Source: Phenylobacterium parvum (GTDB lineage Bacteria > Pseudomonadota > Alphaproteobacteria > Caulobacterales > Caulobacteraceae). Taken from it: DNA of 45,825 nt. This document shows, piece by piece, positions 36,706-45,825 of the stretch. Position 1 is the first letter of the stretch. Every line of letters starts with the position of its first letter. Where the stretch lies: assembly GCA_029977805.1 (NCBI GenBank), contig JAPOKE010000006.1:1-45825 (forward strand), written 5' to 3'. The position numbers were made by a program, and so were the translations under genes. The notes beneath the pieces were generated by a model, which was given only the letters and a program-made list of their open reading frames with translations, did no database searches and was not told where the DNA came from.

Positions 36706-37968
36706 ATGGCGGACGGGGCGATCAGCATGGATGAGGCGCGCCGGCGCGCCTACGAGATCAGTCTTGAGGACATGAACCCGGGGGATCCGGAGCTCTTCAA
36801 GTCCAACGCCTTCTGGTCCTACTTCAAGCGGCTCCGGGACGAGGATCCCGTGCACTGGTGCCGGGACTCCGAGTTCGGGCCCTACTGGTCGGTCACCCGC
36901 TACAACGACATCATGGCGGTGGACACCAACCACGGCGTCTTCTCCTCCGAGGCGGCGCTGGGCGGCATCAGCATCCGCGACTCCCGCCCGGACCTGCGCC
37001 GGCCCAGCTTCATCGCCATGGACCCGCCCCGCCATGACCAGCAGCGCAAGGCGGTCAGCCCCATCGTCTCGCCGGGCAACCTGAAGACCATGGAGCCGAT
37101 CATCCGCGAGCGGGCCTGCCGGATTCTCGACAGCCTGCCCCTCGGCGAAGCCTTCAACTGGGTGGACCGGGTGTCCGTGGAACTGACCACCCAGATGCTG
37201 GCGACCCTGTTCGACTTCCCCTTCGAGGAGCGCCGCCGGCTCACGCGCTGGTCGGACGTGGCCACCACCATCCCCTATCCCGGCGGACTGGTCGAGACCG
37301 AGGAGGCCCGGCAGGCCGAGCTGATGGAATGCCTGGAGGTCTTCACCGGGCTCTGGAACGCCCGGGTGAACAGCCCGCCGGCCGGCGACCTCGTCTCCAT
37401 GATGGCGCACAGCGACGCCACCCGGAACATGACCCCCGACGAGTACCTGGGGAACATCATCCTGCTGATCGTCGGCGGCAACGACACCACCCGGAACTCC
37501 ATCTCCGGCGGCGTCCTGGCCCTGAACCAGAACCCGGCGGAGTACGCCAAGCTGCGCGCCAACCCCGGGCTCATCGAGTCCATGGTGCCGGAGATCATCC
37601 GCTGGCAGACGCCCCTGGCCCACATGCGGCGCACCGCGCTGCAGGACATCGAGCTGGGCGGCAAGACCATCCGCAAGGGCGACAAGGTCGTCATGTGGTA
37701 CGTCTCGGGGAACCGGGACGAGCGGGCCATCGAGAACCCCGACGCCTTCATCATCGACCGCGAGCGTCCGCGCCAGCACCTGTCCTTCGGCTTCGGCATC
37801 CACCGCTGCGTGGGCAACCGCCTGGCCGAGCTGCAGCTGAAGATCGTCTGGGAGGAGATCCTCAAGCGCTTCAGCTTCGTCGAGGTGCTCGAGGACCCGG
37901 TGCGGGTCCGCTCCAGCTTCGTGAAGGGCTACGAGACCCTGATGGTGAAGCTGCACCCCGCGACCTGA
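36706..37968 (+). CDS. cytochrome P450
   Basis: A 420-residue soluble bacterial P450 monooxygenase. The I-helix has VGGNDTTRNS, the K-helix the ExxR motif EIIR, and the haem loop FGFGIHRCVGNRLAE with the axial Cys368. PPRHDQQRKAVSPIVSP is a common early motif. ATG 36706 follows AGGAGG (36693-36698); an ATG at 36631 would add 25 residues. No ferredoxin or ferredoxin reductase gene is adjacent, so electrons must come from elsewhere. Hydroxylation of a terpenoid, steroid or alkyl compound is plausible but not shown. Confidence 0.95.
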   Translation: MADGAISMDEARRRAYEISLEDMNPGDPELFKSNAFWSYFKRLRDEDPVHWCRDSEFGPYWSVTRYNDIMAVDTNHGVFSSEAALGGISIRDSRPDLRRPSFIAMDPPRHDQQRKAVSPIVSPGNLKTMEPIIRERACRILDSLPLGEAFNWVDRVSVELTTQMLATLFDFPFEERRRLTRWSDVATTIPYPGGLVETEEARQAELMECLEVFTGLWNARVNSPPAGDLVSMMAHSDATRNMTPDEYLGNIILLIVGGNDTTRNSISGGVLALNQNPAEYAKLRANPGLIESMVPEIIRWQTPLAHMRRTALQDIELGGKTIRKGDKVVMWYVSGNRDERAIENPDAFIIDRERPRQHLSFGFGIHRCVGNRLAELQLKIVWEEILKRFSFVEVLEDPVRVRSSFVKGYETLMVKLHPAT

Positions 37969-38044
37969 CGTCGGGGCGCCCTTCCTTTCCGGGCCGGCCT
38001 GCGGTTTCATGCCGCGACAAGGATCTCGATCCGGGGGAAACAAC

Positions 38045-39973
38045 GTGTCCGACATCGACCTGAATGAGCTCGACAGGGCGCTCGCCGCCGCCCACCAGCC
38101 CGCCCTGCAGGCGGCCCTCGTGCACCTGACCGGCCAGGACCACTGGCTCCGTCCGGAATGGGTCCCGGCCTATGTGCCCCTGTCGCGCGGCGACACCGGC
38201 GTGCCCGAGGCCGAGCAGAAGAAGTTCCTCGCCGAGGCGAAGGCCGCCCTGGTCGACTGGTTCACGAACGGCCGCGGCCAGACCCACCAGCCCTCGGCCG
38301 CCACCCTGCGCCGGATGATGAGCTTCGTGGCCGGCGCCGAGATCCCCGAGGGCTATGCGGACTTCCTCGTCGACGAGCTCAGCCTCGGCGCGACAAACAC
38401 CAAGACCCCGGTCTGGGACTCGCCCCGCCTGAAGGACGGGGCTGCGAAGATGCACGTCCTGGTGATCGGCGCGGGCATGTCGGGCCTGCTCAGCGGCATC
38501 CGGCTGAGCCAGGCCGGCGTGAGCTACGAGATCGTCGACAAGAACGCCGACGTCGGCGGCACCTGGTTCGAGAACACCTATCCCGGCTGCCGGGTGGACT
38601 CCTCCAACCACATCTATTCCTACAGCTTCGAGCCCAACCACCACTGGCCGCAGCACTTCTCCACCCAGCCGGTCCTGCTCGACTATTTCCGCGGCGTCGC
38701 CGACCGCTACGACCTGCGCGGCAAGATCGCCTTCGAGACGGAGGTCGAGACCCTCGACTGGGATGAGCCCCGCGGCCTCTGGAAGGTCACCGTGCGGGAC
38801 GGGGCGGGTGCGCGCCGGGTCATCGAGGCCAACGCCGTGGTCACCGCCGTGGGCCAGCTCAACCGGCCCCGCATGCCTGACATCAAGGGACGCGACCGCT
38901 TCGCCGGGCCGGCCTTCCACTCCGCCCGCTGGCGCCACGACGTGGACCTGACGGGCAAGCGGGTGGCCGTGATCGGCACGGGCGCCAGCGCCTACCAGTT
39001 CGTGCCAGAGATCGCCGGCAAGGTCGGCAGCCTGACCATCTTCCAGCGCACCCCGCCCTGGGGCTTCCCCGTGCCGCACTACCACGAGGACGTGCCGGAC
39101 GGCATGAACTGGCTGCTCGAGCACGTGCCCTACTATGACAAGTGGTACCGGTTCTGGATGTTCTGGATGGTCACCGACGGGCTCCTGCCCATGGTCGAGG
39201 CCGACCCGGGCTGGAACGGCCCGCAGACCGCGGTCTCGGCCGCCAACCTCGAATTCCGCGAGATGATCGCCGCGGCGATCGCCGCCCAGGCGCCGAACCG
39301 TCCCGACCTGGTGGAGAAGGTCGTGCCGACCTACCCGGTGGGGGGCAAGCGCTCCCTCCTGGACAACGGGGTCTGGATGGCCGCCCTTCAGAGGGACAAC
39401 GTCTCCCTGGTCACGGATCCCATCGCCGAGATCACCGAGGCGGGCATCGTGACGGCCGATGGGACCGCCCGCGACTTCGACGTCATCATCTATGGTACGG
39501 GCTTCCACGCCTCGAAGTTCCTGGAGCCGATGAAGATCCGCGGCCGAGGCGGCGCCGACCTGCACCAGACCTGGGACGGCGACCCCCGCGCCTACCTCGG
39601 CATGACCACGCCGGGCTTCCCCAACCTGTTCATGATCTACGGGCCCAACACCAACATCGTCGTGAACGGCTCCATCATCTTCTTCTCGGAGTGTAGCGTC
39701 CGCTACATCGTCGGCTGCCTCAAGCTTCTGGCCGAGACCGGCGCCCGGGCCATGGAGCCGAAGCGCGAGGTGCATGACGCCTTCAACGCCAGGGTGGACG
39801 CCGCCAACGGCCTGATGGCCTGGGGCGCGCCGCAGGTGTCCAGCTGGTACAAGAACGAGAAGGGCAGGGTGACCCAGAACTGGCCCTTCGCCCTCGTCGA
39901 CTACTGGCGGGCGACCCTGGCGCCGGACCCGGGCGACTTCGTGATCGAGAAGGCGCCGGAACCCGTCGCCTGA
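38045..39973 (+). CDS. Baeyer-Villiger monooxygenase (HAPMO-like, long form)
   Basis: A ~642-residue FAD- and NADPH-dependent monooxygenase that inserts oxygen next to a ketone to give an ester. Two dinucleotide folds are visible, GAGMSGL at ~142 and GTGASAYQ at ~311, and the family fingerprint FxGxxxHxxxW reads FAGPAFHSARW at 286-296. An extra ~140-residue N-terminal domain before the first fold is as in 4-hydroxyacetophenone monooxygenase. GTG 38045 with GGGGGAAA in front is preferred; ATG 38009 would add 12 residues. Together with the P450 it suggests oxidation to an alcohol or ketone, then an ester. Confidence 0.93.
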   Translation: MSDIDLNELDRALAAAHQPALQAALVHLTGQDHWLRPEWVPAYVPLSRGDTGVPEAEQKKFLAEAKAALVDWFTNGRGQTHQPSAATLRRMMSFVAGAEIPEGYADFLVDELSLGATNTKTPVWDSPRLKDGAAKMHVLVIGAGMSGLLSGIRLSQAGVSYEIVDKNADVGGTWFENTYPGCRVDSSNHIYSYSFEPNHHWPQHFSTQPVLLDYFRGVADRYDLRGKIAFETEVETLDWDEPRGLWKVTVRDGAGARRVIEANAVVTAVGQLNRPRMPDIKGRDRFAGPAFHSARWRHDVDLTGKRVAVIGTGASAYQFVPEIAGKVGSLTIFQRTPPWGFPVPHYHEDVPDGMNWLLEHVPYYDKWYRFWMFWMVTDGLLPMVEADPGWNGPQTAVSAANLEFREMIAAAIAAQAPNRPDLVEKVVPTYPVGGKRSLLDNGVWMAALQRDNVSLVTDPIAEITEAGIVTADGTARDFDVIIYGTGFHASKFLEPMKIRGRGGADLHQTWDGDPRAYLGMTTPGFPNLFMIYGPNTNIVVNGSIIFFSECSVRYIVGCLKLLAETGARAMEPKREVHDAFNARVDAANGLMAWGAPQVSSWYKNEKGRVTQNWPFALVDYWRATLAPDPGDFVIEKAPEPVA

Positions 39974-40001
39974 CCCCCGCAACCGAACCAGGAGCCGCTT
40001 C

Positions 40002-40565
40002 GTGAAGCTTCAGACCGTCATCTGCTCGACCCGGCCCAACCGGGTCGGGCCCCATATCGCGCGCTGGTTCCACGGGCTGGCGGAGGCTCACGGCGATTTC
40101 GAGGCCTCGCTCGTGGACCTGGCGGACTTCAACCTGCCCATCTTCAACGAGCCGTGGCACCCGCGGCTCAGGAACTACCAGTTCGACTACACCAAGGCCT
40201 GGGCGGCGAGCGTCGAGGCGGCGGACGCCTACGTCTTCGTCATGCCCGAGTACAACTTCATGCCGCCGCCGGCCTTCGTGAACGCGGTGGACTACCTGTA
40301 CTTCGAGTGGAACGGGAAGCCGGCCGCCTTCGTCAGCTACGGCGGGCAGTCGGGAGGCGTGCGGGCCGTCCAGATGGCCAAGCAGATGCTGACCACGGTC
40401 AAGATCATGCCCCTGGTCGAGGGCGTCGCGATCCCCATGGTCGGCGAGCACCTCGATGCGGAAAAGGGCTTCGTGCCGAACGACGGCCACAGCCTGGCCG
40501 CCAAGGTGACCCTGGACGAGCTCGCCCGCTGGACACGGGCCCTGAAGGGCATGCGCGGGACCTGA
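40002..40565 (+). CDS. NADPH-dependent FMN reductase (flavodoxin-like)
   Basis: A 187-residue flavodoxin-fold reductase. CSTRPNRVG at residues 8-16 binds the FMN phosphate and MPEYNFMPPPAFVNAVDYL is the family's second motif; SYGGQSGGVRAVQ binds the isoalloxazine side. It reduces FMN or quinones with NADPH. GTG 40002 with AGGAG ahead; the gap to the monooxygenase is 28 bases, so it probably belongs to its operon. It could support the redox steps of the P450 cluster, which is inference. Confidence 0.9.
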   Translation: MKLQTVICSTRPNRVGPHIARWFHGLAEAHGDFEASLVDLADFNLPIFNEPWHPRLRNYQFDYTKAWAASVEAADAYVFVMPEYNFMPPPAFVNAVDYLYFEWNGKPAAFVSYGGQSGGVRAVQMAKQMLTTVKIMPLVEGVAIPMVGEHLDAEKGFVPNDGHSLAAKVTLDELARWTRALKGMRGT

Positions 40566-40617
40566 ACGGACCCCGCCCTGCGCCTTCGCGCCGGTCTCTG
40601 GCCAGGGGGGAGGGGAG

Positions 40618-40694
<77 letters not shown>

Positions 40695-40723
40695 ACTCGT
40701 TCGCGCATCAGCGCGAGGCGCGT

Positions 40724-40752
40724 CTGATAGGTCCGGGCCGGAATCGTGTCAA
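40724..40752 (-). promoter_or_regulatory. predicted promoter for tRNA-Asp
   Basis: Minus strand TTGACAC, 14 bases, CCTATCAG, about 30 bases before the mature tRNA 5' end. Confidence 0.6.
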
Positions 40753-40850
40753 CCGTCCATGAGGCCGTTAGCGGCGCGGTAGGGAATCTGCGTTGATCTG
40801 CCCGTCGCCCGGCTTCGGGACATCACCTCGCTCTGGGGGCAAACCGAGGT

Positions 40851-40879
40851 TTGAACCCGGCGCGAGGCTGGTCTAGAAG
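40851..40879 (+). promoter_or_regulatory. predicted promoter of the nuo operon
   Basis: TTGAACC (40851-40857), 14 bases, TCTAGAAG (40872-40879), fitting the Caulobacter housekeeping consensus. Transcription near 40886 leaves a leader of about 19 bases that just includes the ribosome-binding site GAGGA (40895-40899). Confidence 0.6.
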
Positions 40880-40904
40880 GGCGCGCGACTCCGGCGAGGA
40901 ATCC

Positions 40905-41282
40905 ATGGACGCCTTTCTTCTCGAGTACCTGCCGATCGTGATCTTCCTGGGGATTTCCTCGGCGATCGGGATCGTCTTCATCCTGGCCTCGGCCCTGCTG
41001 GCGCCCAAGGCGCCGGACCCCGAAAAGCTCTCGACCTACGAGTGCGGCTTCAACGCCTTCGACGACGCCCGCATGAAGTTCGACGTCCGGTTCTACCTGG
41101 TGTCGATCCTCTTCATCATCTTCGACCTGGAAGTGGCCTTCCTCTTCCCCTGGGCCGTGTCGCTCATGAAGCTGCCGCACGAGCAGGCCGTCTTCGCCTT
41201 CTGGTCCATGATGACCTTCCTCGGGGTCCTGACCGTCGGCTTCATCTACGAGTGGAAGAAGGGGGCCCTGGAATGGGACTGA
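40905..41282 (+). CDS. nuoA: NADH-quinone oxidoreductase subunit A
   Basis: A 125-residue membrane subunit of respiratory complex I with three transmembrane segments. [21 protein letters not shown] is the family signature, shortened here to [25 protein letters not shown] gives the second helix. ATG 40905 is preceded by GAGGA. Its end overlaps nuoB by ten bases. Confidence 0.97.
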   Translation: MDAFLLEYLPIVIFLGISSAIGIVFILASALLAPKAPDPEKLSTYECGFNAFDDARMKFDVRFYLVSILFIIFDLEVAFLFPWAVSLMKLPHEQAVFAFWSMMTFLGVLTVGFIYEWKKGALEWD

Positions 41283-41833
41283 TCGTTCCGGCCGGATCGG
41301 GCGCCAGGTCCTCCGTCGAGGGCTACGACCCCAAGCTGCATGACCCGTACTTCGACGGCGTCTCCCAGCAGCTCGCCGACAAGGGCTTCGTCACGGCCGC
41401 CGCCGACGACCTCATCACCTGGGCCCGCACCGGCTCGCTGATGTGGATGACCTTTGGCCTCGCGTGCTGCGCCGTGGAGATGATGCACGCCTCCATGCCG
41501 CGCTACGACCTCGAGCGCTACGGCTTCGCCCCCCGGGCCAGCCCGCGGCAGTCCGACGTGATGATCGTCGCGGGCACCCTCTGCAACAAGATGGCCCCGG
41601 CCCTGCGCAAGGTCTACGACCAGATGCCGGAGCCCCGCTACGTCATCTCCATGGGCTCCTGCGCCAACGGCGGGGGCTACTACTACTTCAGCTATTCGGT
41701 GGTCCGGGGCTGCGACCGCATCGTGCCGGTGGACATCTACGTCCCCGGCTGCCCGCCCACCGCCGAGGCCCTGGTCTACGGCGTGCTCCAGCTGCAGAAG
41801 AAGATCCGCCGCACGGGGACCATCGAACGATGA
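41273..41833 (+). CDS. nuoB: NADH-quinone oxidoreductase subunit B
   Basis: The 186-residue subunit holding the last cluster (N2, 4Fe-4S), which passes electrons to quinone. The ligand cysteines are seen as [11 protein letters not shown] (tandem pair), [12 protein letters not shown] and [11 protein letters not shown]. The start ATG 41273 lies inside the end of nuoA; the end overlaps nuoC as ATGA. Confidence 0.97.
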   Translation: MGLIVPAGSGARSSVEGYDPKLHDPYFDGVSQQLADKGFVTAAADDLITWARTGSLMWMTFGLACCAVEMMHASMPRYDLERYGFAPRASPRQSDVMIVAGTLCNKMAPALRKVYDQMPEPRYVISMGSCANGGGYYYFSYSVVRGCDRIVPVDIYVPGCPPTAEALVYGVLQLQKKIRRTGTIER

Positions 41834-42438
41834 GCTGGCCCGTCGCAGAAGAAACCCTCCAGGCCCTGGGCGCCGAGATCACCGCCGCGGCGGGCGTCGG
41901 AGTTTCCGCCTCGACCGCCCACGGCGACCTCACCCTCGACGCCCCGGCCGGCCGGATCGTCGAGGTCCTGACCCTGCTGCGCGACCGGTTCGCCTTCCAG
42001 CAACTGACCGAGCTGACCGGCGTCGATCACCCGGACCGCGCCCAGCGTTTCGACGTCGTCTACCAGCTGCTCTCCTTCACCCGGAACCAGCGCCTGCGGG
42101 TCCGGGTCCGGACCGACGAGGACACCGCAGTGCCTTCCGTCACGGGCGTCTATCCCTGCGCCAACTGGTTCGAGCGCGAGTGCTTCGACATGTACGGCGT
42201 CTTCTTCGCCGGGCACCCGGACCTGCGCCGCATCCTCACCGACTACGGCTTCCACGGGCATCCGCTGCGCAAGGACTTCCCGATGAGCGGCTATGTCGAG
42301 CTGCGCTATGACGACGAGCTCAAGCGCGTGGTCTACGAGCCCGTGAAGTCCGTCGAGTTCCGCAACTGGGACTTCATGTCGCCCTGGGAAGGGGCCAGCT
42401 ACGTCCTGCCGGGCGACGAGAAGGGGGAGGCGCGCTGA
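41830..42438 (+). CDS. nuoC: NADH-quinone oxidoreductase subunit C
   Basis: A 202-residue peripheral-arm subunit (30-kDa family), here separate from NuoD. Marks: [39 protein letters not shown] and the end [15 protein letters not shown]. The ATG overlaps the nuoB stop (ATGA) and its stop overlaps the nuoD ATG (TGATG). Confidence 0.96.
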   Translation: MSWPVAEETLQALGAEITAAAGVGVSASTAHGDLTLDAPAGRIVEVLTLLRDRFAFQQLTELTGVDHPDRAQRFDVVYQLLSFTRNQRLRVRVRTDEDTAVPSVTGVYPCANWFERECFDMYGVFFAGHPDLRRILTDYGFHGHPLRKDFPMSGYVELRYDDELKRVVYEPVKSVEFRNWDFMSPWEGASYVLPGDEKGEAR

Positions 42439-43688
42439 TGGCCGACGATCTCGCCGCGGGCTCCGCCCTCACCGAAACCCCCGTCCTTCCGGAAACGCCT
42501 GCGCTTCCGGAAACGCCTGTCCGCAAGTTCAACATCAACTTCGGCCCCCAGCATCCGGCGGCCCACGGCGTGCTGCGCCTGGTGCTCGAGCTGGACGGCG
42601 AGGTGGTGGAGCGGGTCGACCCGCACATCGGCCTCCTGCACCGCGGCACCGAAAAGCTGATGGAGGCCCGGACCTACCTCCAGAACGTGCCCTATTTCGA
42701 CCGCCTCGACTACGTGGCGCCGATGAACCAGGAGCACGCCTTCTGCCTGGCGATCGAGCGCCTGGCGGGCATCGAGGTCCCCATCCGGGGCCAGCTGATC
42801 CGCGTCCTCTACTGCGAGATCGGCCGGATCCTGAACCACCTGCTCAACGTGACGACCCAGGCCATGGACGTCGGCGCCCTGACGCCGCCGCTCTGGGGCT
42901 TCGAGGAGCGCGAGAAGCTGATGGTGTTCTACGAGCGGGCCTCCGGCGCCCGCCTGCACGCCAACTTCTTCCGGCCCGGCGGCGTCCACCAGGACCTGCC
43001 CGACGCCCTCATCGACGACATCGAGGCCTGGGCCAAGGCCTTCCACAAGCCCCTGGGCGACATCGACAAGCTGATCACGGGCAACCGGATCTTCAAGCAG
43101 CGCAATGTCGACATCGGCGTGGTCAGCCGCGAGGAGGCCATGGCCTGGGGCTTCTCGGGCGTGATGGTCCGCGGCTCCGGCATCGCCTGGGACCTGCGTC
43201 GCAGCCAGCCCTACGAGTGCTACAGCGAGCTGGATTTCGACATCCCGCTGGGCGTCAACGGCGACTGCTACGACCGCTATCTCTGCCGCATGCAGGAAAT
43301 GCGCGAGAGCGTGAAGATCATGCTCCAGTGCATTGATCGCCTGCGGAAGACCCCGGGCCCGGTCCTCACCGAGGACAACAAGTTCGCGCCGCCCCGCCGG
43401 GGCGACATGAAGCGGTCCATGGAAGCCCTCATCCACCACTTCAAGCTCTACACCGAGGGCGTGCACACGCCGGCCGGCGAGATCTACGCCGCCGTCGAGG
43501 CGCCCAAGGGCGAGTTCGGCGTCTTCCTGGTCAGCGACGGGGGCAACAAGCCCTATCGCTGCAAGATCCGCGCGCCGGGCTTCGCCCACCTGTCGGCCAT
43601 GGACTGGCTCTGCCAGGGCCACATGCTGGCCGACGTCTCGGCCATCCTGGGGTCGCTCGACATCGTGTTCGGCGAGGTCGACCGGTGA
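42438..43688 (+). CDS. nuoD: NADH-quinone oxidoreductase subunit D
   Basis: The 416-residue 49-kDa subunit that forms the quinone site with Nuo[20 protein letters not shown] starts the conserved part, with [14 protein letters not shown] after it; the C-terminus ends [21 protein letters not shown], shortened here to [12 protein letters not shown]. Before the conserved part is an extension with three ETP units ([18 protein letters not shown]), caused by an 18-base tandem repeat. The stop overlaps the GTG of the next gene (GTGA). Confidence 0.97.
   Translation: MADDLAAGSALTETPVLPETPALPETPVRKFNINFGPQHPAAHGVLRLVLELDGEVVERVDPHIGLLHRGTEKLMEARTYLQNVPYFDRLDYVAPMNQEHAFCLAIERLAGIEVPIRGQLIRVLYCEIGRILNHLLNVTTQAMDVGALTPPLWGFEEREKLMVFYERASGARLHANFFRPGGVHQDLPDALIDDIEAWAKAFHKPLGDIDKLITGNRIFKQRNVDIGVVSREEAMAWGFSGVMVRGSGIAWDLRRSQPYECYSELDFDIPLGVNGDCYDRYLCRMQEMRESVKIMLQCIDRLRKTPGPVLTEDNKFAPPRRGDMKRSMEALIHHFKLYTEGVHTPAGEIYAAVEAPKGEFGVFLVSDGGNKPYRCKIRAPGFAHLSAMDWLCQGHMLADVSAILGSLDIVFGEVDR
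42486..42519 (+). repeat. 18-base tandem repeat at the start of nuoD
   Basis: CTTCCGGAAACGCCTG occurs at 42486-42501 and 42504-42519, period 18 bases (six codons, [12 protein letters not shown]), with a degenerate third copy ahead. Each unit contains the palindrome TTCCGGAA. Length change would keep frame. Confidence 0.75.
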
Positions 43689-44035
43689 GCGCCCCCGTCT
43701 GCATCACCCCCTTCGACGTCGTCGAGGCCCAGTTCGAGGCCTACAACGCCCAGGACCTGGACGCCCACTGCGCGGCCTTCGCCGACGACGTGGTGGTGGC
43801 GGACTTCAACGGCGCGGTCACGATCTCGGGCATCGCCGCCTACCGCGAGAAGTACCGGCAGGTCTTCGCCGACTTCCCGCAGAACCGGGCCGAACTGCTG
43901 AACCGCATGGTGGTGGGCGCCTGCGTCATCGACCACGAGCGCGTCTTCCGTTCGCCGGAGGCCGACCCCTTCGAGGTCGCCGCCATCTACACCGTTTCGG
44001 ACGCGCGGATCGTGCGCGTCGACTTCATCAAGTGA
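43685..44035 (+). CDS. NTF2/SnoaL-like protein inside the nuo operon
   Basis: A 116-residue protein with the SnoaL/NTF2-like (ketosteroid-isomerase) fold: [27 protein letters not shown], shown in part as [17 protein letters not shown], then [19 protein letters not shown] and a final strand [13 protein letters not shown]. It is not a complex I subunit. GTG 43685 overlaps the nuoD stop, so it is translationally coupled; nuoE starts ten bases after it. Its function is unknown; members of this family bind small hydrophobic ligands or act as isomerases. Confidence 0.87.
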   Translation: MSAPVCITPFDVVEAQFEAYNAQDLDAHCAAFADDVVVADFNGAVTISGIAAYREKYRQVFADFPQNRAELLNRMVVGACVIDHERVFRSPEADPFEVAAIYTVSDARIVRVDFIK

Positions 44036-44045
44036 GGCCGGTCAC

Positions 44046-44732
44046 GTGAGCGTCCGCAGGCTAGCCGCCAACCAGCCCGACAGCTTCGCCTTCAGCGCCG
44101 AGAGCCTGAAGCAGGTGAAGTGGTGGATCGCCAAGTTCCCCGAGGGCCGCCAGCAGTCCGCAGTCATCCCGCTGCTCTGGCTGGTCCAGAAGCAGCAGGG
44201 CTGGGTGTCCGAGCCGTCGATCCGCGTGGTCGCCGAGACCCTCGGCATGCCGGTGATCCGCGTCTACGAGATCGCCACCTTCTACACCATGTTCATGCTG
44301 GAGCCGGTCGGCTCCCACGCCCTCGTGCAGGTCTGCGGGACCACGCCCTGCATGCTGCGGGGCGCCAATGACCTGAAGGCCGTCTGCCAGCGCCGGTTCG
44401 GCGACCGCGAGCACCTGTCAGCGGACGGCAAGGTGACCTGGCAGGAAGTGGAATGCCTGGGCGCCTGCTCCAACGCGCCCATGGCCGCCATCAACGACTA
44501 CTACTACGAGGACCTGACGCCCGAGACCTTCGAGCAGATCCTCGACGAGTTCATCGCCGGCAAGCCGCGGGCCCCCGGTTCGGCCATCGGCCGGCAGGGC
44601 TCGGCGCCGGAAGGCGGCGCGCGGGTCCTTTCCGATCCCGCCCTCTTCGACGGCACGGCGGCCAAGGCGCTGAAGTCGCTTCCGAACGCCGAGCCGAAGA
44701 AGCGCGGCAAGGCGAAGGAGGCGGCGCAGTGA
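44046..44732 (+). CDS. nuoE: NADH-quinone oxidoreductase subunit E
   Basis: The 228-residue 24-kDa subunit with the 2Fe-2S cluster N1a. The ligands are in VCGTTPCMLRGAND and VECLGACSNAPM. The GTG start lies at 44046. After about residue 175 it has a C-terminal extension rich in Ala, Pro and Lys (GSAIGRQGSAPEGG... KKRGKAKEAAQ), common in alphaproteobacterial NuoE and in mitochondria-like homologues. A gap of 59 bases separates it from nuoF. Confidence 0.96.
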   Translation: MSVRRLAANQPDSFAFSAESLKQVKWWIAKFPEGRQQSAVIPLLWLVQKQQGWVSEPSIRVVAETLGMPVIRVYEIATFYTMFMLEPVGSHALVQVCGTTPCMLRGANDLKAVCQRRFGDREHLSADGKVTWQEVECLGACSNAPMAAINDYYYEDLTPETFEQILDEFIAGKPRAPGSAIGRQGSAPEGGARVLSDPALFDGTAAKALKSLPNAEPKKRGKAKEAAQ

Positions 44733-44791
44733 TCGGGCGGGGTTCGACGGCCGGCTCTCGCCGGAACGGTCTGGAGGCTTAGGGGCGCATC

Positions 44792-45825
<1,034 letters not shown>

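Noticed and set aside
37871-39982. A 703-codon open frame on the minus strand
   Set aside because: Antisense of the Baeyer-Villiger monooxygenase, no recognisable domain.

Overview
The window is about 46 kb of GC-rich alphaproteobacterial chromosome, most likely from the order Caulobacterales (Caulobacter/Phenylobacterium type). Reasons: the suf order desulfurase-sufB-small gene-sufC-sufD-sufS-sufT-sufA; the order tig-clpP-cicA-clpX-lon-hup with a cicA-like HAD gene lying opposite between clpP and clpX, as known from Caulobacter crescentus; glnB-glnA near nnr; and recurrent promoters of the Caulobacter housekeeping style (TTGnC, a 14-base gap, then a CTA-containing -10). Nothing looks like phage, transposon or CRISPR.

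Layout. 1-6022 (+): a tightly coupled SUF iron-sulfur assembly operon, entered inside its first gene; the first ~110 bases look foreign to it. 6029-13724 (-): an enoyl-CoA hydratase/isomerase, a diguanylate cyclase, an RhlE-type RNA helicase, topoisomerase IV subunit B (parE), and glnB-glnA with a clear terminator. 13962-17529 (+): a thiolase-like protein, a histidine phosphatase and nnr, followed by tRNA-Leu(TAG) on the other strand. 17764-25194: an accessory block with a LysR regulator, a cytoplasmic arylsulfatase, a BASS-like transporter, three small membrane proteins, a formylglycine-generating enzyme (the sulfatase activator) and an OprO/P-like porin. 25512-34419: the protein quality-control cluster tig, clpP, cicA, clpX, lon and an HU protein, with a substrate-binding protein and a DUF3011 protein inserted between clpX and lon. 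34501-40694: tRNA-Val(TAC), an aldo/keto reductase, an SPFH protein with a small Arc-like partner, and a cytochrome P450, Baeyer-Villiger monooxygenase and flavin reductase series, closed by tRNA-Asp(GTC). 40905-end (+): the nuoABCD-(NTF2-like)-nuoEF part of the respiratory complex I operon, cut by the window end.

How the genes work together. The SUF operon supplies Fe-S clusters, among others to the Nuo subunits at the far end. The accessory block reads as a possible pathway for sulfated organic compounds: porin (outer membrane), BASS-like carrier (inner membrane), sulfatase (cytoplasm), its maturase, and a LysR regulator with LysR-type boxes in front of the sulfatase. This is the best candidate for an undescribed system here, but the substrate is inference. 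The P450/BVMO/flavin-reductase block between two tRNA genes looks like a second, oxidative catabolic insertion. Lon has a convincing heat-shock (sigma-32) promoter. Several convergent gene pairs end within 0-7 bases of each other, two of them sharing a palindromic stop sequence.
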